A stretch of 5,404 nucleotides of DNA from Planctomycetota bacterium (GTDB lineage Bacteria > Planctomycetota > Phycisphaerae > WQYP01): assembly GCA_021798635.1 (NCBI GenBank), contig JAJZGH010000293.1, forward strand, positions 1-5,404. The letters are read 5' to 3'. Below, in pieces: positions 1 through 5,384 of this stretch. Position numbers and translations under genes: made by a program. The notes beneath the pieces are model-generated. The model did no database searches and had not been told where the DNA came from. It was given only the letters and a program-made list of their open reading frames with translations. The stretch's first letter is position 1, and every line of letters starts with the position of its first letter.

Positions 1-1
1 T

Positions 2-2023
2 CAGCCGGAGGATTTTCCCCGCAGCGGCACACGCGCTGAAATGAACCGGTATATGGAAAGTTTTTATAATCAGAAAGCGCCGCCCGCGCGGTATGTGCCG
101 TACAGCGTCTGGGACCGCAGCGGTGCGCATGATATTCCCGCATCCGCGCCTAAGCCCCAGCGATCAAGTGAAGCGGTTGCGCCCGCTACGGAAAAAATCG
201 TCCTGGACTATATGTGTGAATTTACCGGCCTGAAGACCGTGACGCGCGAGCAATTATTGGCGCGGGACTTGGGCATGGACAGTCTGGCGGTTATGGATTT
301 GATCGCCTGGCTGGAAAAGGAGTTCGGTGTAACGGTGCCGGCCGTGGAATCGCTGGAATCGGTTCAGGATGTCATGCTGGCGGCGTGCGGACAATTGGGG
401 GCCGCCAGCAAAGAATCCGCCGTTCCCATGCCTGAATCCCGCTGGTTTCAGGAAGGCAGCAGCGAGCGGGTGCAACTGCCTCCGGGCAACACGATTCAGG
501 AAGTATTTCTGGCACAAGCCCGGATGCACCCGGATCAGATTGCGGCGGCTGATATTCAACGCGGCATCAGGACCTACCGTGATTTAATCACGTCCATCTT
601 CGCTTTACGTGAAGAAATTATGAAATTTCCGGGACAGCGGGTCGGCATTATGCTGCCGGCTTCTGTGGCGGCTGATACGGTATTTCTGGCGGTGCTGTTT
701 TCCGGAAAAATACCAGTCATGCTGAACTGGACCACGGGTGTACGCAATATCACCCACGCCTTGGACCTAGCCGAGGTGAAGCGCGTGCTGACGGCACAAG
801 CTCTTTTAAGCCGCCTGGCGGCGCAGGGGATGGATTTTTCAAGCCTGAATGACCGGATGGTGCCGCTGGAAAAACTCGCGGGATCACTGGGAAAATGGGC
901 GAAGTTAAGTGCCGCAATCAAGGGGAAGTTTTACTGGCGGCCGCTGGATCCGGTTGCAGGCTCTGAACCGGCTGTCATATTATTTACCAGTGGTTCTGAA
1001 GCACTTCCCAAAGCGGTGCCGCTAAGTCATGAAAATCTACTGGTGAACATGCGTGATGCCTTGGCGAGTTTTCATATTCGCCGCAATGATTGCTTTTTGG
1101 GTATGTTGCCGCCGTTTCATTCCTTCGGATTAAATGCCGCCATGCTTGTGCCGATTCTGGCGGGCGCCAAAGTGGTTCATTACCCCAATCCTAATGATGT
1201 CTCGGGCCTGGTGCGTGTCATTGAAAACTATCGTGCTTCCATTCTGCTGGGCACGCCAACATTCCTGGCCAACATCGTCCGCGGCAGCGGCCCGGATTCA
1301 TTGTCGGCTCTGAGAATCTGCGTAACCGGTGCGGAAAAATGTCCACAGAGTGTCTATGACGCCTTAAAAAAAGCGTGTCCTGAAGCCTCTATTTTAGAAG
1401 GCTACGGCATTACCGAATGTTCGCCCTTTGTTTCAGTGGCTCGGGAAAATGATATTCGCCCCGGCAGCATCGGCACGCCGCTGCCTTCCATTACGTGGGC
1501 CATCATCAATGAAGAAACGCAGCAACGATGTGCCCCGGACCAGCCGGGAATGCTGCTGGTGCGGGGGCCAAGTATTTTTAAGGGATATCTGGGCGATCAG
1601 GCACACTCTCCATTTGTGCAATGGGACGGTGAAAGCTGGTATCGCACGGGCGATCTGATCCGAGCGGATGCCTCCGGGGTGCTGACATTTGCCGGAAGAT
1701 TAAAGCGTTTCATCAAACTCGGCGGGGAAATGGTTTCCCTGCCGGCGATAGAGGAAGTTCTGGAACGCAAGTTTCCCGCTCCGCCCGGTAGTCCGCCGGC
1801 ATTGGCAGTGGTGGCAACGACGGAGAATGACGCGCCGGAGCTTGTATTGGCTACCACGCGGCATCTGGATAGATCAGAAGTTAATGCGGCAATCCGCGAA
1901 GCCGGCCTCTCCGGGCTGCACCACATCCGCGCCATTGTGCACCTGGACCAATTACCAGTTCTAGGCACCGGAAAAGTCGATTACCGTTCATTAGCCGAAT
2001 TGGTCAATGCGTCATCGTCTTAG
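2..2023 (+). CDS. Acyl carrier protein-acyl-ACP synthetase (Aas-like AMP-forming ligase), 5' partial
   Basis: This enzyme probably activates fatty acids with ATP and transfers them to a carrier thiol. Residues are numbered from the ATG at 41. Residues 45-120 form an acyl carrier domain with the phosphopantetheine motif DLGMDSL (Ser81). Residues 150-655 are an ANL-superfamily ligase: P-loop FTSGSEALPK (315-324), LPPFHSFG (356-363), EGYGITE (453-459), YRTGD (534-538), hinge GRLKRFIKLGGEMVSL (552-567) and C-terminal catalytic lysine in GTGK (Lys645). The SGSE variant, FHSFG and GEMVSL are those of the synthetase half of E. coli Aas. The P-loop reads PKAV where PKGV is usual. The ATG at 41 lacks a ribosome binding site (GGAGG lies about 30 bases away) and the frame is open to base 2, so the start lies outside. 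By family analogy the missing part may be a PlsC-type acyltransferase, which is inference. The ligase call is secure; the substrate is not. Confidence 0.9.
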   Translation, partial: QPEDFPRSGTRAEMNRYMESFYNQKAPPARYVPYSVWDRSGAHDIPASAPKPQRSSEAVAPATEKIVLDYMCEFTGLKTVTREQLLARDLGMDSLAVMDLIAWLEKEFGVTVPAVESLESVQDVMLAACGQLGAASKESAVPMPESRWFQEGSSERVQLPPGNTIQEVFLAQARMHPDQIAAADIQRGIRTYRDLITSIFALREEIMKFPGQRVGIMLPASVAADTVFLAVLFSGKIPVMLNWTTGVRNITHALDLAEVKRVLTAQALLSRLAAQGMDFSSLNDRMVPLEKLAGSLGKWAKLSAAIKGKFYWRPLDPVAGSEPAVILFTSGSEALPKAVPLSHENLLVNMRDALASFHIRRNDCFLGMLPPFHSFGLNAAMLVPILAGAKVVHYPNPNDVSGLVRVIENYRASILLGTPTFLANIVRGSGPDSLSALRICVTGAEKCPQSVYDALKKACPEASILEGYGITECSPFVSVARENDIRPGSIGTPLPSITWAIINEETQQRCAPDQPGMLLVRGPSIFKGYLGDQAHSPFVQWDGESWYRTGDLIRADASGVLTFAGRLKRFIKLGGEMVSLPAIEEVLERKFPAPPGSPPALAVVATTENDAPELVLATTRHLDRSEVNAAIREAGLSGLHHIRAIVHLDQLPVLGTGKVDYRSLAELVNASSS

Positions 2024-2046
2024 CTAGCCCTATGACCGTGAAAATT

Positions 2047-2063
2047 GGCTGCGCCAAGCAGCC
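2047..2063 (+). other. GC-rich hairpin after the synthetase gene
   Basis: GGCTGC (2047-2052) and GCAGCC (2058-2063) form a perfect 6-bp stem with a 5-base loop, 23 bases after the stop codon. A competing stem, TTGGC (2045-2049) with GCCAA (2053-2057), overlaps it. No run of T follows, so it does not qualify as a classical intrinsic terminator. It could still protect the 3' end of the message or assist factor-dependent termination. Confidence 0.4.
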
Positions 2064-2088
2064 GTGGCAGGCGGTGGTAAAGTGGGTG

Positions 2089-2104
2089 CTATTGTATACA
2101 ATAG
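2089..2104. promoter_or_regulatory. Perfect 16-base palindrome, candidate repressor operator
   Basis: CTATTGTATACAATAG equals its own reverse complement over all 16 bases. It lies between the synthetase stop and the next gene, 165 bases before that gene's start. The core TTGTATACAA resembles sites reported for FCD-type GntR-family repressors, from general knowledge. No regulator gene lies in the window, so the cognate protein is unknown. TACAAT (2097-2102) within it could also act as a -10 box, but I see no -35 partner. Confidence 0.4.
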
Positions 2105-2259
2105 TGCTGCGAAGAGCGGATTGGCCGATGAAACGAGGCTGGGTCGCCATTTCCCTCCGTCCCTGCATTTGATCGCCAATGGCCAGTGCCACTTTGCCTC
2201 CAGATGAGCGCTTGCGTTGCTGCCGCTTGGGGCGAGCGATTAATCGGAGTTTTTGATCT

Positions 2260-2263
2260 GGAG
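2260..2263 (+). promoter_or_regulatory. Ribosome binding site deciding the start at 2270
   Basis: GGAG ends 6 bases before the ATG at 2270. ATG 2264 lies directly against it and ATG 2276 is 12 bases away, so 2270 has the best spacing. The upstream in-frame GTG at 2186 and ATG at 2204 have no comparable site. Confidence 0.5.
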
Positions 2264-2269
2264 ATGGTT

Positions 2270-3463
2270 ATGAAAATGGCTGCGGGAGGCGCGTACTCCC
2301 GTAAGAAGTTGCGATGGTGGATTGACATAGTATCGGGAACGGGAACCATCGTGTTGGCCCTCGCGGCTGGGTTTCTGCTCCTGCGATTTTCGCATTTCGG
2401 TCCGCCAGGCCGCTTTTTTTATCGCGATCTGGCCTCAGGGGAACTCCAGGCACCCTATGGATTCGACCCAAAAGCACCGCGGCAATTCACGGTTTCTCCC
2501 TCGCAATCCCCTCCTACCAAGGTGAATCTTATTCTCTCGGGATACTCGCTCCCGCTCCCGGCTCGCCCTGTCCGTGTTTGGCTTACTCTGCGGAGCGATG
2601 ACCGGGGACATGCGCCGACCGAGGGACGGATTCGGTCGGTCAAATTCCTCCCGGCATCCAGGGCGGGCGCGGGCCATTCGCTTGTTGCGGCAGGATTCAC
2701 AAAGTTTCGCCCACCGTGGGGCGTCATGCCCCCGGGCGTCATTGAAGTTAGTGACGGGGTGGATGGATATTTCAGTGTACCATCCTCGTCGGGGCAAATC
2801 TCCATTTTTTTTGCGCGAAAACGGGCCCCGACTCAGCTGGAAAGTATCGAGATTTCCTTCCATGGCTTCAGTCTGCACTGGAGTGCCGTGCATAAACGGG
2901 CCCCATCTTTCCGATTCCTTGGCGGCCCGCGGTCCGAGATGCGAATGTGGGCCAAGATGTGGCCTGCCTCGCGGAGCGTGGAACCACTTTATCGGCTTCT
3001 CGATTGGTACGACATCTCCCGACCGGGCTCTACAAAGCTGATTGAAAGTCTAATAAAGCACAAACTCACTACCCCTACGGATCTAAGCCTTGTGCGTAGC
3101 TCGCTAGCCGCCACAGGTGCGGAAATTAGGGCGGAAGCTAATGTTAACAAAGCATTATGGATGTCTCTGCTGCTAACGGCTTCCTCTGTACCCCGTTTCG
3201 GACCTGTGGTATGGGTGCACCTGGGCGGCGGACGGCTTCTGTCTTTTGCAAATGGCCGATTCGGCCAGACAGTGTGGTCGTTTAATGCGGATGGTAGAGC
3301 GGTGGCCGGGGGTGTGGTCGAATACAGTATCTCGAACTGGAAAAAGTGGAGGTGGCCAAGGCGCCTCCAGATATTGAGGACGGTCGCAATCCCATTCTTC
3401 TCGCAGACCTCCCTGCTGGAATTAGGTGTCCGTCCTACGAACCGCGTCTTCCAATGTGAATGA
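2270..3463 (+). CDS. Unrecognised membrane-anchored protein (397 residues)
   Basis: I do not recognise a family. The protein opens with a short basic segment (RKKLR at 11-15), then one strong hydrophobic helix at about 18-39 (GTIVLALAAGFLLL). This predicts a cytoplasmic N-terminus and about 355 residues outside the membrane. The outer part is rich in proline, aromatic residues and apparent beta strands (VNLILSGYSLPLPARPVRVWLTL at about 85-107; about 155-205), followed by a mixed stretch with a possible helix at 236-285 and a Trp/Lys/Arg-rich patch, WKKWRWPRR (357-365). A weaker hydrophobic stretch at 295-318 is probably not a second membrane span. No cysteine-rich, metal-binding or catalytic motif is evident, and there is only one cysteine, at the C-terminus. 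The start at 2270 rests on GGAG and on the anchor placement; an earlier GTG (2186) would add 28 residues. A 44-base gap separates it from the next gene. That it is a gene is likely; its function is unknown. Confidence 0.65.
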   Translation: MKMAAGGAYSRKKLRWWIDIVSGTGTIVLALAAGFLLLRFSHFGPPGRFFYRDLASGELQAPYGFDPKAPRQFTVSPSQSPPTKVNLILSGYSLPLPARPVRVWLTLRSDDRGHAPTEGRIRSVKFLPASRAGAGHSLVAAGFTKFRPPWGVMPPGVIEVSDGVDGYFSVPSSSGQISIFFARKRAPTQLESIEISFHGFSLHWSAVHKRAPSFRFLGGPRSEMRMWAKMWPASRSVEPLYRLLDWYDISRPGSTKLIESLIKHKLTTPTDLSLVRSSLAATGAEIRAEANVNKALWMSLLLTASSVPRFGPVVWVHLGGGRLLSFANGRFGQTVWSFNADGRAVAGGVVEYSISNWKKWRWPRRLQILRTVAIPFFSQTSLLELGVRPTNRVFQCE

Positions 3464-3494
3464 GGATATGAGAATCTGTTGGCGTCGCAAGCAA

Positions 3495-3500
3495 AAGGAG
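3495..3500 (+). promoter_or_regulatory. Strong ribosome binding site for the IS66-type gene
   Basis: AAGGAG lies 7 bases before ATG 3508, near-ideal spacing. It favours 3508 over the in-frame ATG at 3514 and supports real translation of this small gene. Confidence 0.6.
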
Positions 3501-3507
3501 ACAGGCG

Positions 3508-3852
3508 ATGTCGATGGAAGGTGTTGGACGAGTTCAGACCCCGCAGAATCACGGGCGGGAATTCTGGGTTCTGGCTTTGGAATTGCAACGTGAAAGCGGC
3601 CTGACGCCGGCGGCGTTTTGCCGGCGGGAAGGGATTAGCAACAAGGCCTTTTGGCGTTGGACGCGTAAGTTATCGCAATCCAGGCAACCGGCCGACGCAC
3701 CGGTGGCATTCTTGCCGGTGACGGTAACGGATGGCCGACCGGTGCGGTCTTCGCAAGCGGCCGTCACCGGCTGTCACGGGGCGCTTCAAAACTTTGGGTC
3801 CGCTTCCATGAGAACCCATTCAGCTAGATATTCTCCCAAGGATTATTTATAA
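3508..3852 (+). CDS. IS66-type TnpA-like helix-turn-helix protein, orphan and probably C-terminally decayed
   Basis: TnpA of IS66-type elements is a small DNA-binding accessory protein encoded ahead of TnpB and the transposase TnpC. Residues 19-56 fit its helix-turn-helix pattern: a leading Trp (20), SGLTPAAFCRREGIS (30-44) and FWRWTRKLS (48-56). FLPVTV (68-73) matches the usual F-x-P-V-x-V strand. After about residue 75 the family's typical I-E-I-x-L-x-N-G-R segment is missing, and the tail (SSQAAVTGCHGALQ onward) looks like read-through sequence. The total of 114 residues is still within the family's size range. No tnpB or tnpC follows, and neither terminal inverted repeats nor target duplications could be found. 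It is best read as a remnant or a solo relative, not a functional element. The transposon link is fairly secure; whether the protein is still functional is not. Confidence 0.7.
   Translation: MSMEGVGRVQTPQNHGREFWVLALELQRESGLTPAAFCRREGISNKAFWRWTRKLSQSRQPADAPVAFLPVTVTDGRPVRSSQAAVTGCHGALQNFGSASMRTHSARYSPKDYL
3714..3771. repeat. 11-bp perfect inverted repeat with nested hairpin inside the IS66-type gene
   Basis: GCCGGTGACGG (3714-3724) is the exact reverse complement of CCGTCACCGGC (3761-3771), with 36 bases between. Inside the loop, GACCG (3737-3741) and CGGTC (3745-3749) form a further 5-bp stem with a 3-base loop. The structure lies where the protein stops resembling its family. It may mark a rearrangement joint, an element end or an RNA hairpin; the sequence does not decide. 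Confidence 0.5.
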
Positions 3853-3891
3853 TGCAACCCATGGTTATGTACCGTTACACGCCAAACGGAG

Positions 3892-3897
3892 TATAAT
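3892..3897 (+). promoter_or_regulatory. Candidate -10 box for the secreted-protein gene
   Basis: A perfect TATAAT sits 199 bases before the start of the next gene. No good -35 hexamer lies 16-18 bases upstream (the sequence there is close to GTACCG), and there is no TG extension. The promoter call rests on the -10 match and on its position in an AT-richer gap. If used, it gives a leader of roughly 190 bases. Confidence 0.3.
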
Positions 3898-3914
3898 TCC
3901 GCATGCTGGGGTGC

Positions 3915-3955
3915 GGGAAGACGGGATCATTTTCCCTCTTTCCGTTGCCCTTCCC
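3915..3955 (+). other. Leader stem-loop 1
   Basis: GGGAAGACGG (3915-3924) can pair with CCGT (3942-3945) and CTTCCC (3950-3955), leaving a 4-base bulge (TGCC) on the 3' side. GCAT (3901-3904) and ATGC (3956-3959) could extend the helix outward. No T-run follows. This was found by eye only. Confidence 0.35.
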
Positions 3956-3958
3956 ATG

Positions 3959-3977
3959 CGCATCGAATCTCGATGCG
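3959..3977 (+). other. Leader stem-loop 2 (8-bp stem, 3-base loop)
   Basis: CGCATCGA (3959-3966) pairs perfectly with TCGATGCG (3970-3977) around the loop ATC. GCGCTCC follows rather than T, so it is not an intrinsic terminator for the IS66-type gene. It lies 119 bases before the next start, in what would be its leader, and is followed by smaller stems: GGCAG 4036-4040 with CTGCC 4047-4051, and GCCG 4061-4064 with CGGC 4069-4072. Confidence 0.45.
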
Positions 3978-4080
3978 GCGCTCCGGTGCCTTGTGTACGG
4001 CCGCTTGGCTGAAATCCGTCGGCGCCGGGCGGTGTGGCAGAAGTGGCTGCCCAAGATGTGGCCGTGCGCGGCATAATGTT

Positions 4081-4087
4081 AGAGGAG
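4081..4087 (+). promoter_or_regulatory. Ribosome binding site deciding the start at 4097
   Basis: AGAGGAG ends 9 bases before ATG 4097. The start at 4097 puts a textbook signal peptide at the N-terminus. The in-frame GTG at 4034 and ATG at 4076 have no such site and would place extra polar residues ahead of the signal peptide. Confidence 0.65.
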
Positions 4088-4096
4088 TTGAGCGAC

Positions 4097-5287
4097 ATGC
4101 CTTTTTGCTCGAGGCCTTACCGATCGGATGCGTACGCCATTGCGTTCGCGGGGGTTTTGTTTCTCGCAGCATTGGCGCCGACCGCATCCGGGGCGGACTT
4201 GGGGGGGCGGCTGCATCGCCTTTTTGGCCAATACCAGCGGCTGCGTTCTGTCAGCATTAAGGTGGTGGTACAGCGGACGCTTAACCTACCCCTGATCGAG
4301 TCGGGGGCTAAAAAAGCTAAATCGTTCACGGTGGTGCTGCGGTACAAGGCTGCGGGGATGCGGTACGCTATCTCCAATTCGTCAAACGGACCGGGCGGCC
4401 TTGGCGGCCACGAGGCGATTGCTTTCGACGGCAACCGCTTTGAGAGCTTGGCGGGAACCTATCTATGGTATGAGCGAAGTTACAACGGCCCAACCCCTGT
4501 GGCAACGGGGAATGTTTTCTTCTACCCGCTTATCTTTGCTGACCCTTCATGCGATGGGCATGTCGGGCGTATTATTACGCTGCCCTACGTATCGAACGCC
4601 CGCACGGAGAAAAAAATTATTGCCAGTGCAACTTGGAAGAAAACGCCGGCGGGTCCGTACAGCGCGATCGCGAACATACCCGGCCCAGGGAAAATGAACA
4701 AGCACCGTTTTTTTTATCGCGTATTCTTCGGCAAAGGCGTGGATTATCTTCCCGCCAGGGTTGAGGTTCTCTACAGGCATGTGAACGGACCGCCGCTATG
4801 GAAATACGACCTCCTCGCCTATGGGCGGGCAGATGCGGGACGTAGGCCATTCTACTACCTTAAATCCTACCGCCGTAAGGGGTACCTGCGGCAGGGAATG
4901 TTCATGCAAGATATGGGGAAAGTCACGTTATACGCTATCAATAAGCTGCTGCGCCGGAGCGACTTCACCATCAATTTCGGGCTTGCCAGCACGATCTACG
5001 ATGCCGACGCAAAAAAAATTATATTCGCCGCCGGCGGTATTCGACCACCCCAGCGCGTCATCGGAATAACCTCTTGGCCCTCGCTGAAGGGGCCGAACCC
5101 GCAGCAGCCGGTCCCCCGACCCGCTGTCCGCCAGCCACCACCCAAGGTGCCGGTGGCGGCGGTATCTGTTCCCAACCACAATCTCGGCGCGGCGTGGGTG
5201 TTGATATTCAGCGCGCTGCTGCTGGTATCGGCTCTCGGCTTCTTTATCTTGCGAATTGTCAGTCGGAGTAGGGGTAGGCATGGGTAG
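4097..5287 (+). CDS. Secreted protein with signal peptide, proline-rich linker and C-terminal membrane anchor; possibly LolA-like
   Basis: Residues 1-33 look like a Sec signal peptide: basic N-region, hydrophobic AYAIAFAGVLFLAALA (12-27), likely cut near TASG-AD. Residues 34-330 form the exported body. Its start, QYQRLRSVSIKVVVQRT (45-61), followed by strands such as FTVVLRYKAAGMRYAIS (77-93) and an EAIAFDGNRFESL turn (106-118), recalls the LolA/outer-membrane lipoprotein-sorting fold, in which a curved beta sheet binds a lipid or peptide. That likeness is weak and unproven. Residues 333-358 are a proline-rich linker (QQPVPRPAVRQPPPK), then a membrane helix at about 365-386 and a basic tail, RIVSRSRGRHG. 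The topology is therefore type I: bulk outside, tail in the cytoplasm. No LPXTG or PEP motif precedes the helix, so sortase or exosortase processing is not supported. The body is rich in Tyr, Lys and Arg with one cysteine in the predicted mature part. The gene is preceded by a structured leader. It is almost certainly real; its function is unknown. Confidence 0.8.
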   Translation: MPFCSRPYRSDAYAIAFAGVLFLAALAPTASGADLGGRLHRLFGQYQRLRSVSIKVVVQRTLNLPLIESGAKKAKSFTVVLRYKAAGMRYAISNSSNGPGGLGGHEAIAFDGNRFESLAGTYLWYERSYNGPTPVATGNVFFYPLIFADPSCDGHVGRIITLPYVSNARTEKKIIASATWKKTPAGPYSAIANIPGPGKMNKHRFFYRVFFGKGVDYLPARVEVLYRHVNGPPLWKYDLLAYGRADAGRRPFYYLKSYRRKGYLRQGMFMQDMGKVTLYAINKLLRRSDFTINFGLASTIYDADAKKIIFAAGGIRPPQRVIGITSWPSLKGPNPQQPVPRPAVRQPPPKVPVAAVSVPNHNLGAAWVLIFSALLLVSALGFFILRIVSRSRGRHG

Positions 5288-5291
5288 GCAT
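5272..5291 (+). repeat. 10-bp tandem duplication across the stop codon
   Basis: GGGTAGGCAT occurs twice in immediate succession (5272-5281 and 5282-5291). The stop TAG (5285-5287) lies in the second copy. Removing one copy would replace the stop with about seven more codons before a TGA, so the duplication seems to have set the present C-terminus. Confidence 0.75.
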
Positions 5292-5324
5292 GCTCTGGTC
5301 GGTTGGGGCTTGTGACAAAATAAA

Positions 5325-5338
5325 TGTGATGATTCACA
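5325..5338. promoter_or_regulatory. Inverted repeat over the -35 box, candidate operator
   Basis: TGTGA (5325-5329) and TCACA (5334-5338) are exact inverted half-sites separated by 4 bases. The second half-site lies within the -35 hexamer, where a bound protein would block polymerase. A further TGTGA occurs at 5311-5315. The half-sites recall CRP/FNR-family sites, but those normally have a 6-base spacer (CRP) or a different half-site (FNR). Confidence 0.35.
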
Positions 5339-5361
5339 CATAATCCGTCCGATAATATAAT
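5333..5361 (+). promoter_or_regulatory. Sigma-70-type promoter
   Basis: TTCACA (5333-5338; five of six matches to TTGACA) is 17 bases from a perfect TATAAT (5356-5361). The surrounding 60 bases are AT-rich compared with the genes. Transcription would begin near 5368, some 15-20 bases before the ATG pair at 5385/5388. This is the best promoter in the window. Confidence 0.65.
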
Positions 5362-5384
5362 GTATGCGGATAGACGGTGTGAAG

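Noticed and set aside
2032..2172. Small + strand frame of 46 codons between the first two genes
   Set aside because: There is no ribosome binding site before its ATG, the composition is unconvincing (Trp- and Val-rich with no domain), and it runs through the hairpin and the 16-base palindrome.
2186..2269. N-terminal extension of the membrane-anchored protein from a GTG
   Set aside because: No ribosome binding site precedes the GTG, while GGAG lies 6 bases before ATG 2270 and that start places the basic residues and anchor properly.
2574..3041. 155-codon + strand frame inside the membrane-anchored gene
   Set aside because: Arg/Ser/Pro-rich out-of-frame translation without a start signal; typical shadow of the real frame. 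I also considered a frameshift between the two frames but saw no change in the quality of the main frame there.
2989..3588. Long open frame of 199 codons on the minus strand
   Set aside because: It is antisense to most of a better-supported + strand gene and the start of the IS66-type gene, with no ribosome binding site or domain seen.
3724..3878. GTAACGG (3724-3730) and CCGTTAC (3872-3878) as terminal inverted repeats of a small element
   Set aside because: Only 7 bases match, no flanking target duplication is visible, and the interior holds just the tail of the IS66-type gene. This level of match is expected by chance.
3959..3990. Intrinsic terminator after the IS66-type gene
   Set aside because: The stem is good but is followed by GC-rich sequence with no T-run.
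4034..4096. N-terminal extension of the secreted protein from a GTG
   Set aside because: AGAGGAG with 9-base spacing and the signal peptide both point to 4097; the extension would put acidic residues before the signal peptide.
5180..5287. PEP-CTERM or LPXTG sorting signal at the C-terminus of the secreted protein
   Set aside because: The helix and basic tail fit the layout, but no PEP or LPXTG motif precedes the helix.
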